Both the position numbers and the translations under genes were made by a program. 64,000 bases of DNA from JBDSWU01 sp038230395 (GTDB lineage Bacteria > Patescibacteriota > Saccharimonadia > Saccharimonadales > UBA4665), in the NCBI GenBank assembly GCA_038230395.1, contig JBBRNI010000002.1, positions 97,879 through 161,878 of the forward strand, in the 5' to 3' direction. This document shows positions 40,990 through 49,814 of the stretch, in pieces (position 1 is the first letter of the stretch; every line of letters begins with the position of its first letter). The notes below the pieces were generated by a model. The model searched no databases. It was not told where the DNA came from and saw nothing but the letters and a program-made list of their open reading frames with translations.

Positions 40990-42010
40990 GGTCGCTCCTT
41001 AATAAATGCTCTCTTACTGGAATACGTAGACTCGAATGTGGCTGCTCTGATTTGCCAGCGCGATAAATAAAGACTAGGAAGTTTTTGGTTATGTCTTCTT
41101 GATCAATTCCAACTAACTGTAAAAAATCAGCGTGAGCGTCGGCGTTGCTCATAATGGTACCGAAAGGGTGCAGATAATAGCCTTTCGCAGCTATCACATG
41201 CCAGATCTGCAGAATCGCTACTCCAACATCATAAGCCTCTTGTTCAGTGCTAAATGGTGTCAGTAAGTAGAACGCGTCGCTGTTGTCACTCATAGTGCGT
41301 AAGTAATATTTCTTAAGTAGGCTGCTCACACCAGGCATACGAAGAATTTTGTAATGCTTAACTATGAACTTTATTACCCTGCCGCTCAACTCCATACAGT
41401 CGTAGGCTAAGCCATCTTTTTTAGATACTTTTTCTTTTTCATTGTAGCGCAACCAGTGATTCAATTCGTGACGCACAGCGTCATCAAACATATCGTCAAA
41501 TACAGCCCGCTGATTAAGCCAGATAGCTTGGTGTGTGCCCGCCCGATCCATTTTGACGAGCTGCATTCCTTTTTGGACAGACAGATCGATTGTCTGTTGT
41601 GTGAGCTCTTCGTCTAACCCTTCTGAGTATTTTTTGCGCGATGTCTGACGGAATAATAATGTTTCCCGTAATGCCAAATCAGGTTCGTCTTGACCTGGTT
41701 GTAGCTGACAAACAGCAAACTTGACCGACCCCTGGCCAGGTAGGGTCGCGCGTATGGGCAGCTTGAGTTTATAGGTAAAATTATATCCCAAAGCCTTTGC
41801 GCATAAAGACAGATGCTCCATAAACACCCCCATGGTCACGTAGCTAAAAAGGTAGGATATTTCTGTTGCTTGTAAGCCACGTTCTTTTTGAAAATATACT
41901 TCAAAATTAGAACCGTCATTGCTTCTTAATTCGATAGGCTGTCCGTTATGCGGCGAAGGATAGCGGTTAGCGAGCTCGAGCAGTTCGTTCAGATTTGTAT
42001 TTTGTTGCAT
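40982..42010 (-). CDS. Nitroreductase-like (Acg-type) flavoprotein
   Basis: The 342-aa protein has the nitroreductase-family opening (LLELANRYPSPHNGQP) and the later LRETLLFRQTSRKKY and GVAILQIWHVIAAKGYYLHPFG segments. This is the pattern of long Acg/SagB-like nitroreductases, which bind FMN in a dimer and reduce or oxidise small molecules or heterocycles. It begins upstream of and overlaps the PaaK-like gene, indicating a shared pathway. Nothing shows which reaction it performs. Confidence 0.8.
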   Translation of the reverse strand: MQQNTNLNELLELANRYPSPHNGQPIELRSNDGSNFEVYFQKERGLQATEISYLFSYVTMGVFMEHLSLCAKALGYNFTYKLKLPIRATLPGQGSVKFAVCQLQPGQDEPDLALRETLLFRQTSRKKYSEGLDEELTQQTIDLSVQKGMQLVKMDRAGTHQAIWLNQRAVFDDMFDDAVRHELNHWLRYNEKEKVSKKDGLAYDCMELSGRVIKFIVKHYKILRMPGVSSLLKKYYLRTMSDNSDAFYLLTPFSTEQEAYDVGVAILQIWHVIAAKGYYLHPFGTIMSNADAHADFLQLVGIDQEDITKNFLVFIYRAGKSEQPHSSLRIPVREHLLRSDHV

Positions 42011-42267
42011 ATATTAAGGGTGCTTTGTTTAATTGTTTGGATTATATCATTGTTGCTTACGTTTACTATTATAGTACCTCTGTCATTTGTGGGTGGTTAT
42101 AAACTGCATACCACTCTGCGAACTCCTCAAGCAAATGATTTCAACGAGATCCAGTCAAGTCCACTACGTTTTTACACTTAATATTATTTCTTTATGAGAT
42201 TTCGTTACGTTAATTTTTAGATGCACACAAGACCGCTGTTTAAGGCTGTAGTGTATTATCAGAGTAA

Positions 42268-43476
42268 ATGAATTCCAGATTCAAAACACAGCTAGAAAAG
42301 AATATTAATAAGTATGCGTGGTACAAGATATTTACTAAGCGCGTGTACTTACCTCTCATAGCCATTCAGTTGGTAAATGTCGGCAAAGTAACGGTCGGTC
42401 AATTGGCCATTATTTCTGCTGTGACGGTCATTGTAAGTTTGCTGCTGCAGCTACCTACTGGCTATGTAGCCGATAAATATGGTAGTAAATTTGCCGTACT
42501 GACGGGGAGCATCATAACTGTGCCTTCACCGTTGTTTTATCTTGCCATACCAAACTTCTGGGGAGGCTTGATAGCTAGCCTCCTTTTCTTCGGTGGTTAT
42601 GTCTTTCAGTCTGGAGCAATTGAGGCTTTTATACATGACACGCTAGTGACATTAGAGCGAGAGCATGAATACTCGAAAATTATGGGGCAGGCTCAAAGCT
42701 ATGGGCTCATCGGAAACGTTATTCTGCTCATCTTGGTTCCCGCTACCTATGCGATTAACCATTCATTGCCCTTCATCTTAGGGTTCGCTTCACTGGTTGC
42801 AATGTTGCTTTTAGCGCTTAGCTTCACCTACCCACAAAGGAACGGAGAAACAAAGGTTAAGAATCCATTTGTGGCCACTAAAAATATTCTTAACAAACAA
42901 AATATAGCCTTATTTATGTTTGCCGGCGTATCGCTGGGGGTCTCCTATACTAGCGGTAACTACCGAGAGCTGGCTTTTCAACGCATAGGTATTGCCGTTG
43001 GCTTATTTGGTACATTACTGGCTGTTAGCAGCGTTATAGGCGCCATCCTAGGGCGCTACATTCACTTAATTGATAGGTTCAAGCCCAGATCTGTGTACAT
43101 GTTTGATCTGCTATTTATCTCTAGTTTTTTAATGCTAGCTGGCTCAACTACAAATCGTTTAGTGGTAGGCTTTGCCTTTATTATGCTTGCTGGATATGAC
43201 AGAGTGCACCTCATTATCTTCCAGGCAAAGCTTCTAGAGCACATTACGCACAGCTATAAAGCTACGCTATTGTCCGCACTAAATGTATTCTCTACACTTG
43301 GCCAAGCTGGCGCCGTTGTGATACTCGCCAAACTTATCGGGTTTAAAGGCTACGGGACCGGATACATACTATTTGGGTTAGTCACCTTTGGTGTCAGTCT
43401 AATCTTGTGGCTACTAGTTGTAGGAGCAAGCCAACACAACGCCTTGGGCAAAAATATAGAGCCGGAGCGTGTCTAA
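42268..43476 (+). CDS. MFS transporter
   Basis: The 402-aa protein has about twelve membrane helices. The MFS loop 2-3 motif is degenerate but readable (GYVADKYGSKFAVLTG, about 66-81), and the second-half counterpart is LGRYIHLIDRFKPRS. It would move a small solute with a proton. It is divergent from the nitroreductase/PaaK-like pair, so export of their product or uptake of their substrate is plausible. A TATTAT box 8 nt before the ATG suggests a leaderless transcript. Confidence 0.88.
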   Translation: MNSRFKTQLEKNINKYAWYKIFTKRVYLPLIAIQLVNVGKVTVGQLAIISAVTVIVSLLLQLPTGYVADKYGSKFAVLTGSIITVPSPLFYLAIPNFWGGLIASLLFFGGYVFQSGAIEAFIHDTLVTLEREHEYSKIMGQAQSYGLIGNVILLILVPATYAINHSLPFILGFASLVAMLLLALSFTYPQRNGETKVKNPFVATKNILNKQNIALFMFAGVSLGVSYTSGNYRELAFQRIGIAVGLFGTLLAVSSVIGAILGRYIHLIDRFKPRSVYMFDLLFISSFLMLAGSTTNRLVVGFAFIMLAGYDRVHLIIFQAKLLEHITHSYKATLLSALNVFSTLGQAGAVVILAKLIGFKGYGTGYILFGLVTFGVSLILWLLVVGASQHNALGKNIEPERV

Positions 43477-43527
43477 CTGGCTGTAGTTAGAGTAAGATGA
43501 CATCGGTTGAGCGTAAGCCTGATTCCA

Positions 43528-43626
43528 ATGAAATCCACTAAAGCCCACTATCTTGCTTGGCATGGCCAAAATGAATATAACGCCTACGACATCCTGAATG
43601 GACACCAAGATTTACCTCACTACTAA
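43528..43626 (+). CDS. Possible 32-aa ORF
   Basis: ATG 43528 to TAA 43624-43626, beginning MKSTKAHYLAWHGQNEYNAYD. A damaged relative of its first codons (AAATCCACTCAAGCCCAT then TGA) lies at about 46442-46461, so the sequence has a second, broken copy. No function is suggested. Confidence 0.35.
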   Translation: MKSTKAHYLAWHGQNEYNAYDILNGHQDLPHY

Positions 43627-43742
43627 TTAGGGCGCAGAGAAAGCTATAAACAATAATAAAAATACTTTACTAAACGCATTACATTTATTTAATGCTCATC
43701 ATGCTACTGTATATATAGTAATTACCATCTACACTTAAAATA

Positions 43743-44717
43743 ATGATTTATGTAACAAAATATATAAGGGCTATCTTTACTCGTCCAGTTCAATTACACG
43801 TGTTCGCGACATCATCAAATTCTGATATACGGCGAAAAACACAATTGTATGGTGCCGTTTCATTTTACATATTGAGCTTAGGGTGTGCATTATTACTATT
43901 TAATAATTATTCCATATTGTTTACCAGTCAAAGGTTACTTAGCGCCGATCCCTACGTTCTTATCAAATTGCTGGTGGAACCAGTTATTTATTTATCATTA
44001 TGCGTTTATTTCCTAGCGTTGGGCATAGCAATGGCCAGGTCAATTATCCCGATCGTGCTCATTCCAATTATCTTTTTTCTGAATAGTAAGCTCAGTCTAA
44101 ACAGCTTTTTCAGCAGCCTTCTCATAGGTGTTGCATTTTGGTTTTTTTATTATCAGTTCACAAAGAGTTTTTATGAACTAAAAAAACCAACCTTGGCTAA
44201 AGCGCTAAATTCAAGTCTTGGGCTATTTATAATATTCATCTCGCTGGCTATCTCGCTCAATTATTATGCTGACTTTTCTTCACGAGTTGGTCGGCTCAGC
44301 ACCAGACTCGGTATAGCCGCAAGTCAAAAATTCGGCTTTATAGCAAATGACTTCGACTCAGAAAGCACCCCAGGATCCCAACAAGAAACATTACGAACAC
44401 ATGCGATCAATATCCTCGTGTCACGCAACACTCCTATAAACGAAAAGAGTATCGCACAAAAAGAAAGATCAATACTGAATGGCTTAGATTTGACTGCAGC
44501 AAGTCCAAACAGTAATTACAAAATGCTATTAGATAAGGCTATTAAAAAGCAAGTCAGCATTACTGTTAGTAATTACCATAAGTTATTACTGATTGTGGTT
44601 CCATTTGCTTTCTTTTTTGTAACTGATGTATTGGCTAATGTTTCTGTTAATGTTACCTGGGCATTGCTAGAGTGTACTGAATTTATTTTGCGTAGAAAGG
44701 CTGTTTTCAAAAACTGA
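43743..44717 (+). CDS. Polytopic membrane protein of unknown function
   Basis: The 324-aa protein has about six membrane helices, mostly in its first half (about 35-55, 80-100, 105-145, 160-185) and one near the C-terminus (285-305). A soluble region (about 190-270) lies between. No family is recognised. AT-rich, Asn/Ser/Ile-heavy codon use is like the adjacent orphan genes. A TACACT box 7 nt before the ATG suggests a leaderless mRNA. Confidence 0.65.
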   Translation: MIYVTKYIRAIFTRPVQLHVFATSSNSDIRRKTQLYGAVSFYILSLGCALLLFNNYSILFTSQRLLSADPYVLIKLLVEPVIYLSLCVYFLALGIAMARSIIPIVLIPIIFFLNSKLSLNSFFSSLLIGVAFWFFYYQFTKSFYELKKPTLAKALNSSLGLFIIFISLAISLNYYADFSSRVGRLSTRLGIAASQKFGFIANDFDSESTPGSQQETLRTHAINILVSRNTPINEKSIAQKERSILNGLDLTAASPNSNYKMLLDKAIKKQVSITVSNYHKLLLIVVPFAFFFVTDVLANVSVNVTWALLECTEFILRRKAVFKN

Positions 44718-44778
44718 TATATCAAAGAACCGATATTTCACACTTAAAGACAGGTCAGCTTATTAAGTAAGCAGGAAT

Positions 44779-45435
44779 TTATTTGAGAATGTTTACGGCG
44801 CGGGATGCCACAAGAGCAAGTGTCGTGAGTGATATTAAAGATTGTATTAGCATAAATAATTTAGCGATTCGAGTTAACGGCATAGTGTCTGTTGGGCTAA
44901 ATGCGGTAGCGTTTGTAGCAGATAGGTAGAGGTAGTCCACGAAATTAGGCATCCATTTTAGAGGAGCTAATTCCGGGTTTTGCATCTGGGGAAAAGAAAA
45001 ATCTCTTTCACGTATATCCGTAACTAAGCGCTTAATCGGCCCTCCGGCATCTGTCTCCCAATACAACAGAGCAAACACAATAATGTTTGTTAAAAATATA
45101 TTTACCGCAGCCAAAATAAGTCCATGCCCATCCTCTACTTTTCCGCCTATTAACAGCGTGTGTGCCAATCTTTGAAGCGCGTATACATTGGCTAGCGCGA
45201 TTAAGACTATCAGCGTTATTGAGTTGAACTTTCGCAGCAAGGCATTGCCAAGGTCTATCTTTTTACTTGTTACGTACAAAGATACTACCAAAAAAGCTTC
45301 AAGTATAGGCAGTACAAACCTTGGGCCAGCTACAAACTTATCTGGTAGTGTAAGTTGTAGCAATAAGGCAAACAAGACAGTTAGCTGGACGTGCCATATG
45401 GGGTCAGCGTCGAAAGATTGACGATTGATATTCAT
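44779..45435 (-). CDS. Four- to five-TM membrane protein of unknown function
   Basis: The 218-aa protein has hydrophobic segments at about 17-30, 40-58, 72-92, 108-125 and 195-215. The loop near 130-165 (RLVTDIRERDFSFPQMQNPEL, in part IRERDFSFPQMQNP) carries a conserved-looking charged patch. I know no family. It faces the membrane-protein gene at 43743 in convergent orientation. Confidence 0.6.
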   Translation of the reverse strand: MNINRQSFDADPIWHVQLTVLFALLLQLTLPDKFVAGPRFVLPILEAFLVVSLYVTSKKIDLGNALLRKFNSITLIVLIALANVYALQRLAHTLLIGGKVEDGHGLILAAVNIFLTNIIVFALLYWETDAGGPIKRLVTDIRERDFSFPQMQNPELAPLKWMPNFVDYLYLSATNATAFSPTDTMPLTRIAKLFMLIQSLISLTTLALVASRAVNILK

Positions 45436-45667
45436 ACTATTCTGTGTACCTCATAACAACAGTATATGTAATAATCCACTATTTAACAGACGATTTTCAA
45501 ATGCCCAAGCTGATCTTGCGCTGATATGCTCGAACTTTGTCTGAACTACAACTTATTACGACAATGTTAAATATCACTAATTTGCATTTCGACTCACGCT
45601 GCTTGTACGAATTAAAGCAAGCCATGGACGCTTCAGAGTAATCGAGATTGTACTATTTTATTTAGCC

Positions 45668-46264
45668 TCAGCTCACTTGTTTCGTTTTTTCAATTTCTAA
45701 AATTCTTGTAAGTAACTGTCCCCCTGGGAGTTCGCTGGCGCCCACATGATTAGCGCTTGAGTCCTGCGGATGGCTAACATATGCATATGTATTATCACTA
45801 ACCTTTTGTGGTTTTAAATATAATTCATCATCAAGGGTCACAAATACAGCATGAGTAGATGTTCCCGTTTTCCACCCTTCTTCTATGCCAAAATATCTTT
45901 CTTCAGTTTGGTAATAGCTCGTGAAGCCTTCTTTAACCCCTGCTACTTCTATAAAATCTCTGCCGTCACGACTTTCACTATTGGGTCCGCTCAGCTTAAC
46001 CCCGTACTCTCTTTCCAGAGTGAATCCGCGTTTTTTCAAATCGCCATAAGTTTTGCCCCTACGGAAGGGGGATGATTCATGTACCACCACAAGTTCTAAA
46101 TAATTAACTTCGAGTTCACCTGAAGCGCGTAAAATCCTAAGCCGAGCTAAACCTTCAATCACATCTAGTTTTTGCTGTGCAAGTTGTTCGCCCTCGACAA
46201 CTTTATCAGTATGCATCCTGGCCAATTCATCAATTCTGCGTTCGTGTGGTGTTCTATAAGCCAT
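45668..46264 (-). CDS. Orphan soluble protein
   Basis: The 198-aa protein has an acidic helical start (about 1-60) and a mixed alpha/beta rest with many Gly, Tyr and Thr residues (for example YYQTEERYFGIEEGW). There is no signal or membrane helix. I do not recognise it. A weak ribosome site (AAGGATAC) precedes the ATG. Confidence 0.6.
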   Translation of the reverse strand: MAYRTPHERRIDELARMHTDKVVEGEQLAQQKLDVIEGLARLRILRASGELEVNYLELVVVHESSPFRRGKTYGDLKKRGFTLEREYGVKLSGPNSESRDGRDFIEVAGVKEGFTSYYQTEERYFGIEEGWKTGTSTHAVFVTLDDELYLKPQKVSDNTYAYVSHPQDSSANHVGASELPGGQLLTRILEIEKTKQVS

Positions 46265-46461
46265 ATGTATCCTTCTATGTAATCTTTATAGCATGTAATT
46301 ATAAAAAATAATATTGCTCAAGCTCGGCATTTACAAGTCGGAAGACTGAGCTGTGATTCGATGCCAATAGTTTAATAAGCCAAAACGCTCGCGATAGTTC
46401 AAGCAGATAGCTGCCAGTTGAACATAACTCTGGATCCATTAAAATCCACTCAAGCCCATCA

Positions 46462-46490
46462 TTGACTTTTATATATTATATTGTTAAGAT
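46462..46490 (+). promoter_or_regulatory. Promoter of the alpha-CTD-like gene
   Basis: TTGACT, 17 nt, TAAGAT. Transcription would start near 46497, giving an ~80-nt leader with a ribosome site (AGAGAGAAG) before the ATG at 46578. Confidence 0.6.
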
Positions 46491-46577
46491 ATTTTAGATT
46501 TACTGAGATTTACTCGTACATCGCACCTCTAGTAGTGGACATCCGTTCACACTTACACAAATTAGAGAGAAGCAGAC

Positions 46578-46949
46578 ATGACCACTCCGATCCCTATTGA
46601 TCTCACGCAGTTCAACGACAAGATCCGTGAGTTCCTGGAGCCGTTTTACCTCACCGCCTTTCAGGCTGGCTATGAAGCTGGCGTCGAAGCCCACAAGAAC
46701 CACGTGGTTCACATCATAAACACAAGCATGCCCACGTTTGCGGCAGCCAGGCGCTTCAATATGCGTATCGAGGAAATCAGCTTCGTTGTTCGCACCTACA
46801 ACTGCCTCAAGCGAGGAGGTATCAACACCATCGGCGAACTGATCGTCAAGGACGATGCCTCTCTTCTAGATATCCCCAACTTGGGGCAAAAGAATATCGA
46901 AGAAATCGATCGCAAACTCGCAGAGATTGGACTCTTTCGTACAAAATGA
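46578..46949 (+). CDS. Stand-alone RNA polymerase alpha-CTD-like protein
   Basis: The 123-aa protein ends in a clear alpha C-terminal domain: ISFVVRTYNCLKRGGINTIGEL and LLDIPNLGQKNIEEIDRKL (about 67-118). This is the part of RpoA that binds UP elements and activators. The first ~60 residues replace the alpha NTD with a short helical segment. It cannot assemble polymerase, but could bind DNA or activators and modulate transcription. Codon use is distinctly GC-rich (many C/G third positions) compared with flanking genes, pointing to recent transfer. Confidence 0.82.
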   Translation: MTTPIPIDLTQFNDKIREFLEPFYLTAFQAGYEAGVEAHKNHVVHIINTSMPTFAAARRFNMRIEEISFVVRTYNCLKRGGINTIGELIVKDDASLLDIPNLGQKNIEEIDRKLAEIGLFRTK

Positions 46950-46995
46950 CCTATAGGTCGATGGGGTGGCTAGTGTAGTAGAAGCGGTTGTCGTT

Positions 46996-47394
46996 ATGAC
47001 ATCTCCCCCTTCCATCTGCATCTTCTCTAGTTTCTTCGTCTACGATTGTACACATCGTACTGATGAGCTGGAAACAGCGAAACGAAAATATAGCTCGTTG
47101 AGTTGTTCAACGACCTGGTTCCAAGGAGTCTATGACGTGACTCCTAAGATATGGACTAAAAATTTACATAACCATGAGCTGACTGTTCTAGATAATGGAC
47201 AGGGTTTGTACCGAATTTATCCGAGAGATCCAGAATTCGGTTTTATAGAGTCAGCTAGCGAAACTGGTATAACCAATTTTAGGCGTGGCGGTAGAGTCAA
47301 TGATGTTAACGCCGAGCAGCCAGTAGCAGTGATGGGTGGAGGGCATCCCAAGAAAGGAGAGCTGCAAATGTTCGGATTTATTATATATTTGTAG
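46996..47394 (+). CDS. Doubtful ORF, protein-like in its C-terminal half
   Basis: The 132-aa frame starts at an ATG at 46996. Its second half (about FQGVYDVTPKIW to the end) has normal globular composition (DNGQGLYRIYPRD, PVAVMGGGHP), while the N-terminal 40 residues are Ser/Cys-rich and improbable. It may be a gene fragment fused by chance to an upstream frame. No family recognised. Confidence 0.35.
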   Translation: MTSPPSICIFSSFFVYDCTHRTDELETAKRKYSSLSCSTTWFQGVYDVTPKIWTKNLHNHELTVLDNGQGLYRIYPRDPEFGFIESASETGITNFRRGGRVNDVNAEQPVAVMGGGHPKKGELQMFGFIIYL

Positions 47395-47446
47395 CCTTTT
47401 TATATCCAAAGAGTAAATGGATATTATATCAAGTTTATGTTAACGT

Positions 47447-47770
47447 ATGAGTATGTCCTCCGAAAGTCAATATCCAGATTACCCATTGCCTAAACTTACC
47501 CCTGAAGTTATTGGTTCACTTGAAGGCGACGAGGTTGAACTCGGTGTAGAGGTAGTATTCAAGCAAGCCCGTGATAAATTACTTGATAACAATAATGCTC
47601 TATATAAAGCTGTCGGCTCGTTCGCAGCTGGAGCGTTAGGCCCAGACGCCGACGTAGCAGCAATTACCTTGGCCTACGATGTTATGGTAATGACACATGA
47701 GCTATTACTTCGCCAGGCTAAGGCCGATGTTTTTAGTGAAGCGTTCAGTACACCTACAACTGGGCAATAA
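47447..47770 (+). CDS. Small acidic orphan protein
   Basis: The 107-aa protein has an acidic N-terminus and a helical body (about 45-95: ARDKLLDNNNALYKAVGSF and ITLAYDVMVMTHELLLRQA, in part). There is no membrane helix. A TATGTT box 5 nt before the ATG suggests a leaderless transcript. Function unknown. Confidence 0.6.
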   Translation: MSMSSESQYPDYPLPKLTPEVIGSLEGDEVELGVEVVFKQARDKLLDNNNALYKAVGSFAAGALGPDADVAAITLAYDVMVMTHELLLRQAKADVFSEAFSTPTTGQ

Positions 47771-47795
47771 ACCAACCGGTTGCTGTGCTATAAAG

Positions 47796-48380
47796 TCACA
47801 GGCCGCCTTGAACTGTAGTCCAGTTTGTGGCTATTCGGGCTTGGGCATCGTGAAGACTTATTCGTCCGGAACACACAGCCGCGTGTAGGTAATTTTCTAC
47901 TTTGTCCTTGGGGTTTGGAGCGGCGTGTGGCTCCGGCCACAGATTTTTTGGATCATCGGGGGAGCCACCAAGCTCAAGTGAGATTAAATGGTCTTCTTCA
48001 TGGGCACGTATACTATCAGTGTAGCCATATTGTGACATCTGCTCGGCTTTGAGATTATTCGTAAAGGCGGCAGTTGGTCGGATAGTCTTGGTGTACCCAC
48101 TAGAACAAATCGTTTGCTGAATATTGTCTTGCGTTACGTTAACATTTGTCGCACCAGGGGTACAGGTAGCGTCAGGCAGCGCGCCGTTAGCGTGGCAGGC
48201 TGCGGTGGAGAGTTCTGGTGCGATTAGCCCCTGATTATCTGTAGCCAAGGCGTGAGAGGTTGTAGTGCTAGCACTGCTTGTGTTTATAGCAGCTCGCTGC
48301 GAACGTTGGTAAGCCACTAGAACTGCGCCAATAACAACAATTATAACTATGGCATTGGTAATGCTTTTGCTTTTAATCAT
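47796..48380 (-). CDS. Secreted HNH-like nuclease
   Basis: The 194-aa protein has a signal anchor (about 7-24) and a C-terminal domain with HEEDHLISLELGGSPDDP and NLWPEPHAAPNPKDKVEN. The ED-H...NLWPE pattern is that of small HNH/beta-beta-alpha-metal nucleases, where the second His and Asn would hold the metal. Cys residues in the extracytoplasmic part may form disulphides. An episymbiont that cannot make nucleotides would profit from such an exported nuclease; this is inference. A TACAAT box 7 nt before the ATG at 48380 fixes the start, earlier frame codons being less likely. Confidence 0.78.
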   Translation of the reverse strand: MIKSKSITNAIVIIVVIGAVLVAYQRSQRAAINTSSASTTTSHALATDNQGLIAPELSTAACHANGALPDATCTPGATNVNVTQDNIQQTICSSGYTKTIRPTAAFTNNLKAEQMSQYGYTDSIRAHEEDHLISLELGGSPDDPKNLWPEPHAAPNPKDKVENYLHAAVCSGRISLHDAQARIATNWTTVQGGL

Positions 48381-48503
48381 GTAGTCTATTGTACCAGCCT
48401 GAGTTAGTGCGGAGTCTCGCAATCTCTAACGCTCTTACAATATACTTGAGCGATATATTTGACTAGAGGGCTATAATGGCAAGTATTAATTGAAGGGGTG
48501 TAT

Positions 48504-49496
48504 ATGAAATATAGTTATGATATTAGCCGTGGTATACAAAAACTAAAATCTAAAACATCAACTATTTTTTCTGCCTTGGCTTTGGGGGTGACTAGCATAA
48601 TAACAGTCATTGCTATCCCAATAGCAGCCCATGCAAGTAGCTCAGCCATCTATAATAATATTCCTAACTCACAACCAAGGAATGTCGTGAGTCTTGGGTT
48701 CGAAGCTACCGGTACATCGGAATTTGGTGGCGAGGTAAGTTTTGTAGGGTCTGCTCGCTCAAATCCAACAGTTACAGTTTTGATGAGTAGCTGGGGTTGT
48801 GAAAATGGTAATTGGCATTCTAACAATTGCTCGACGACCCCAGGCGCAACTTTCCCTGTTCCAATTACGCTGAACGTATACAACACTGGTACGGGGACGA
48901 CTCAAGGTTCAGCACCCGGCTCGCTCATCACATCAGTAACAAAATCATTTGCTATACCGTATCGTCCATCAGCTGATACTAGATGCACAAATGATGCTGC
49001 TGGTAAATGGTTCAGTACAGCCGACAATACATGTTACAACGGCTACGCCACACCCATAAGCTTTAACCTTGCTAATATTACTCTGCCTGCTCAAGCCGTA
49101 ATTAGTGTTGCCTACAACACGTCAGACTATGGACATGCACCAGTTGGACACAGCGCCTGCTCGGCGGCAACAACAACAGCAGCCGGTTGTGGTTACGATT
49201 CGCTCAATGTAGGGACTGCTGATTCCTTGACCGTAGGTAGCCAGCTAAAGCCTAACGATGCCTACCAAGACACATTGAATGATTCATGTATTAACAACGG
49301 ACCGCTAACTCCCTTCGGCCTAGATGTAGGTTGCTGGACCGGTTACCAGCCTGCATTTAAGGTAACTGCCAGTCAAGCATTGCCAACTAGCAAAGACAAC
49401 TGTAAGAATGACGGCTGGAAAACCTATGGTTCAACCTTTAAAAACCAAGGCGATTGCGTAAGCTTTGTTGCCACCAATGGCAAAAACCAACCCTAA
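48504..49496 (+). CDS. Secreted protein with Cys-rich C-terminal motif
   Basis: The 330-aa protein has a signal peptide (about 15-45, cleaved near AHASS), a beta-rich Ser/Thr/Asn domain and a C-terminal motif DNCKNDGWKTYG...KNQGDCVSFVATNGK. The closing motif is a short Cys pair module found at the ends of many actinobacterial and Chloroflexi surface proteins. It is probably exported and cell-associated. A ribosome site (AAGGGG) precedes the ATG at 48504. Confidence 0.8.
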   Translation: MKYSYDISRGIQKLKSKTSTIFSALALGVTSIITVIAIPIAAHASSSAIYNNIPNSQPRNVVSLGFEATGTSEFGGEVSFVGSARSNPTVTVLMSSWGCENGNWHSNNCSTTPGATFPVPITLNVYNTGTGTTQGSAPGSLITSVTKSFAIPYRPSADTRCTNDAAGKWFSTADNTCYNGYATPISFNLANITLPAQAVISVAYNTSDYGHAPVGHSACSAATTTAAGCGYDSLNVGTADSLTVGSQLKPNDAYQDTLNDSCINNGPLTPFGLDVGCWTGYQPAFKVTASQALPTSKDNCKNDGWKTYGSTFKNQGDCVSFVATNGKNQP

Positions 49497-49530
49497 CGAC
49501 GACTAAAACTATAAAATAACGTAGGTTTTT

Positions 49531-49562
49531 AAAGACCGGCACCAAACCAGTGTCGGTCTTTT
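49531..49562 (+). terminator. Intrinsic terminator
   Basis: AAAGACCGGCAC pairs with GTGTCGGTCTTT (one G-U) around a 7-nt loop, followed by TTA. It lies 35 nt after the secreted-protein stop. Confidence 0.85.
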
Positions 49563-49649
49563 AGGTCTGGGTAAGCCAAGTGCTTAATGTTTCTAACAAT
49601 TCGCTGCCTGTACAGCTCATCAGCATAGCTATTACTCTATGGTTGTTAG

Positions 49650-49721
49650 GGGTGAGTAGAGCTTGTAGGTGTTGTTTGGTACCAGCGGTTAGGCCGATCA
49701 ACAGATACAAGGTACTCACCC
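49650..49721. other. Long inverted repeat with internal hairpin potential
   Basis: GGGTGAGTA...CTTGTA (49650-49667) pairs with TACAAG...TACTCACCC (49706-49721), leaving a 38-nt inner segment that can itself pair imperfectly (GTTGTTTGG with CCGATCAAC). It lies in the 49497-49814 gap with no other gene. It could be a 3' structure of the convergent genes or a small RNA. Confidence 0.5.
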
Positions 49722-49814
49722 AGGGAGTTATGTGTTGGCTAATCTCCCCGGAGCCAGAACGATGCGTCGTAAAACGCTTGGAACCATTCGTTCTATGGTT
49801 TTTACTACTAGGAG

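Noticed and set aside
42268..42290. Similarity of the MFS gene start to the IS30 end
   Set aside because: Too many mismatches over a short stretch; it encodes a normal N-terminus.
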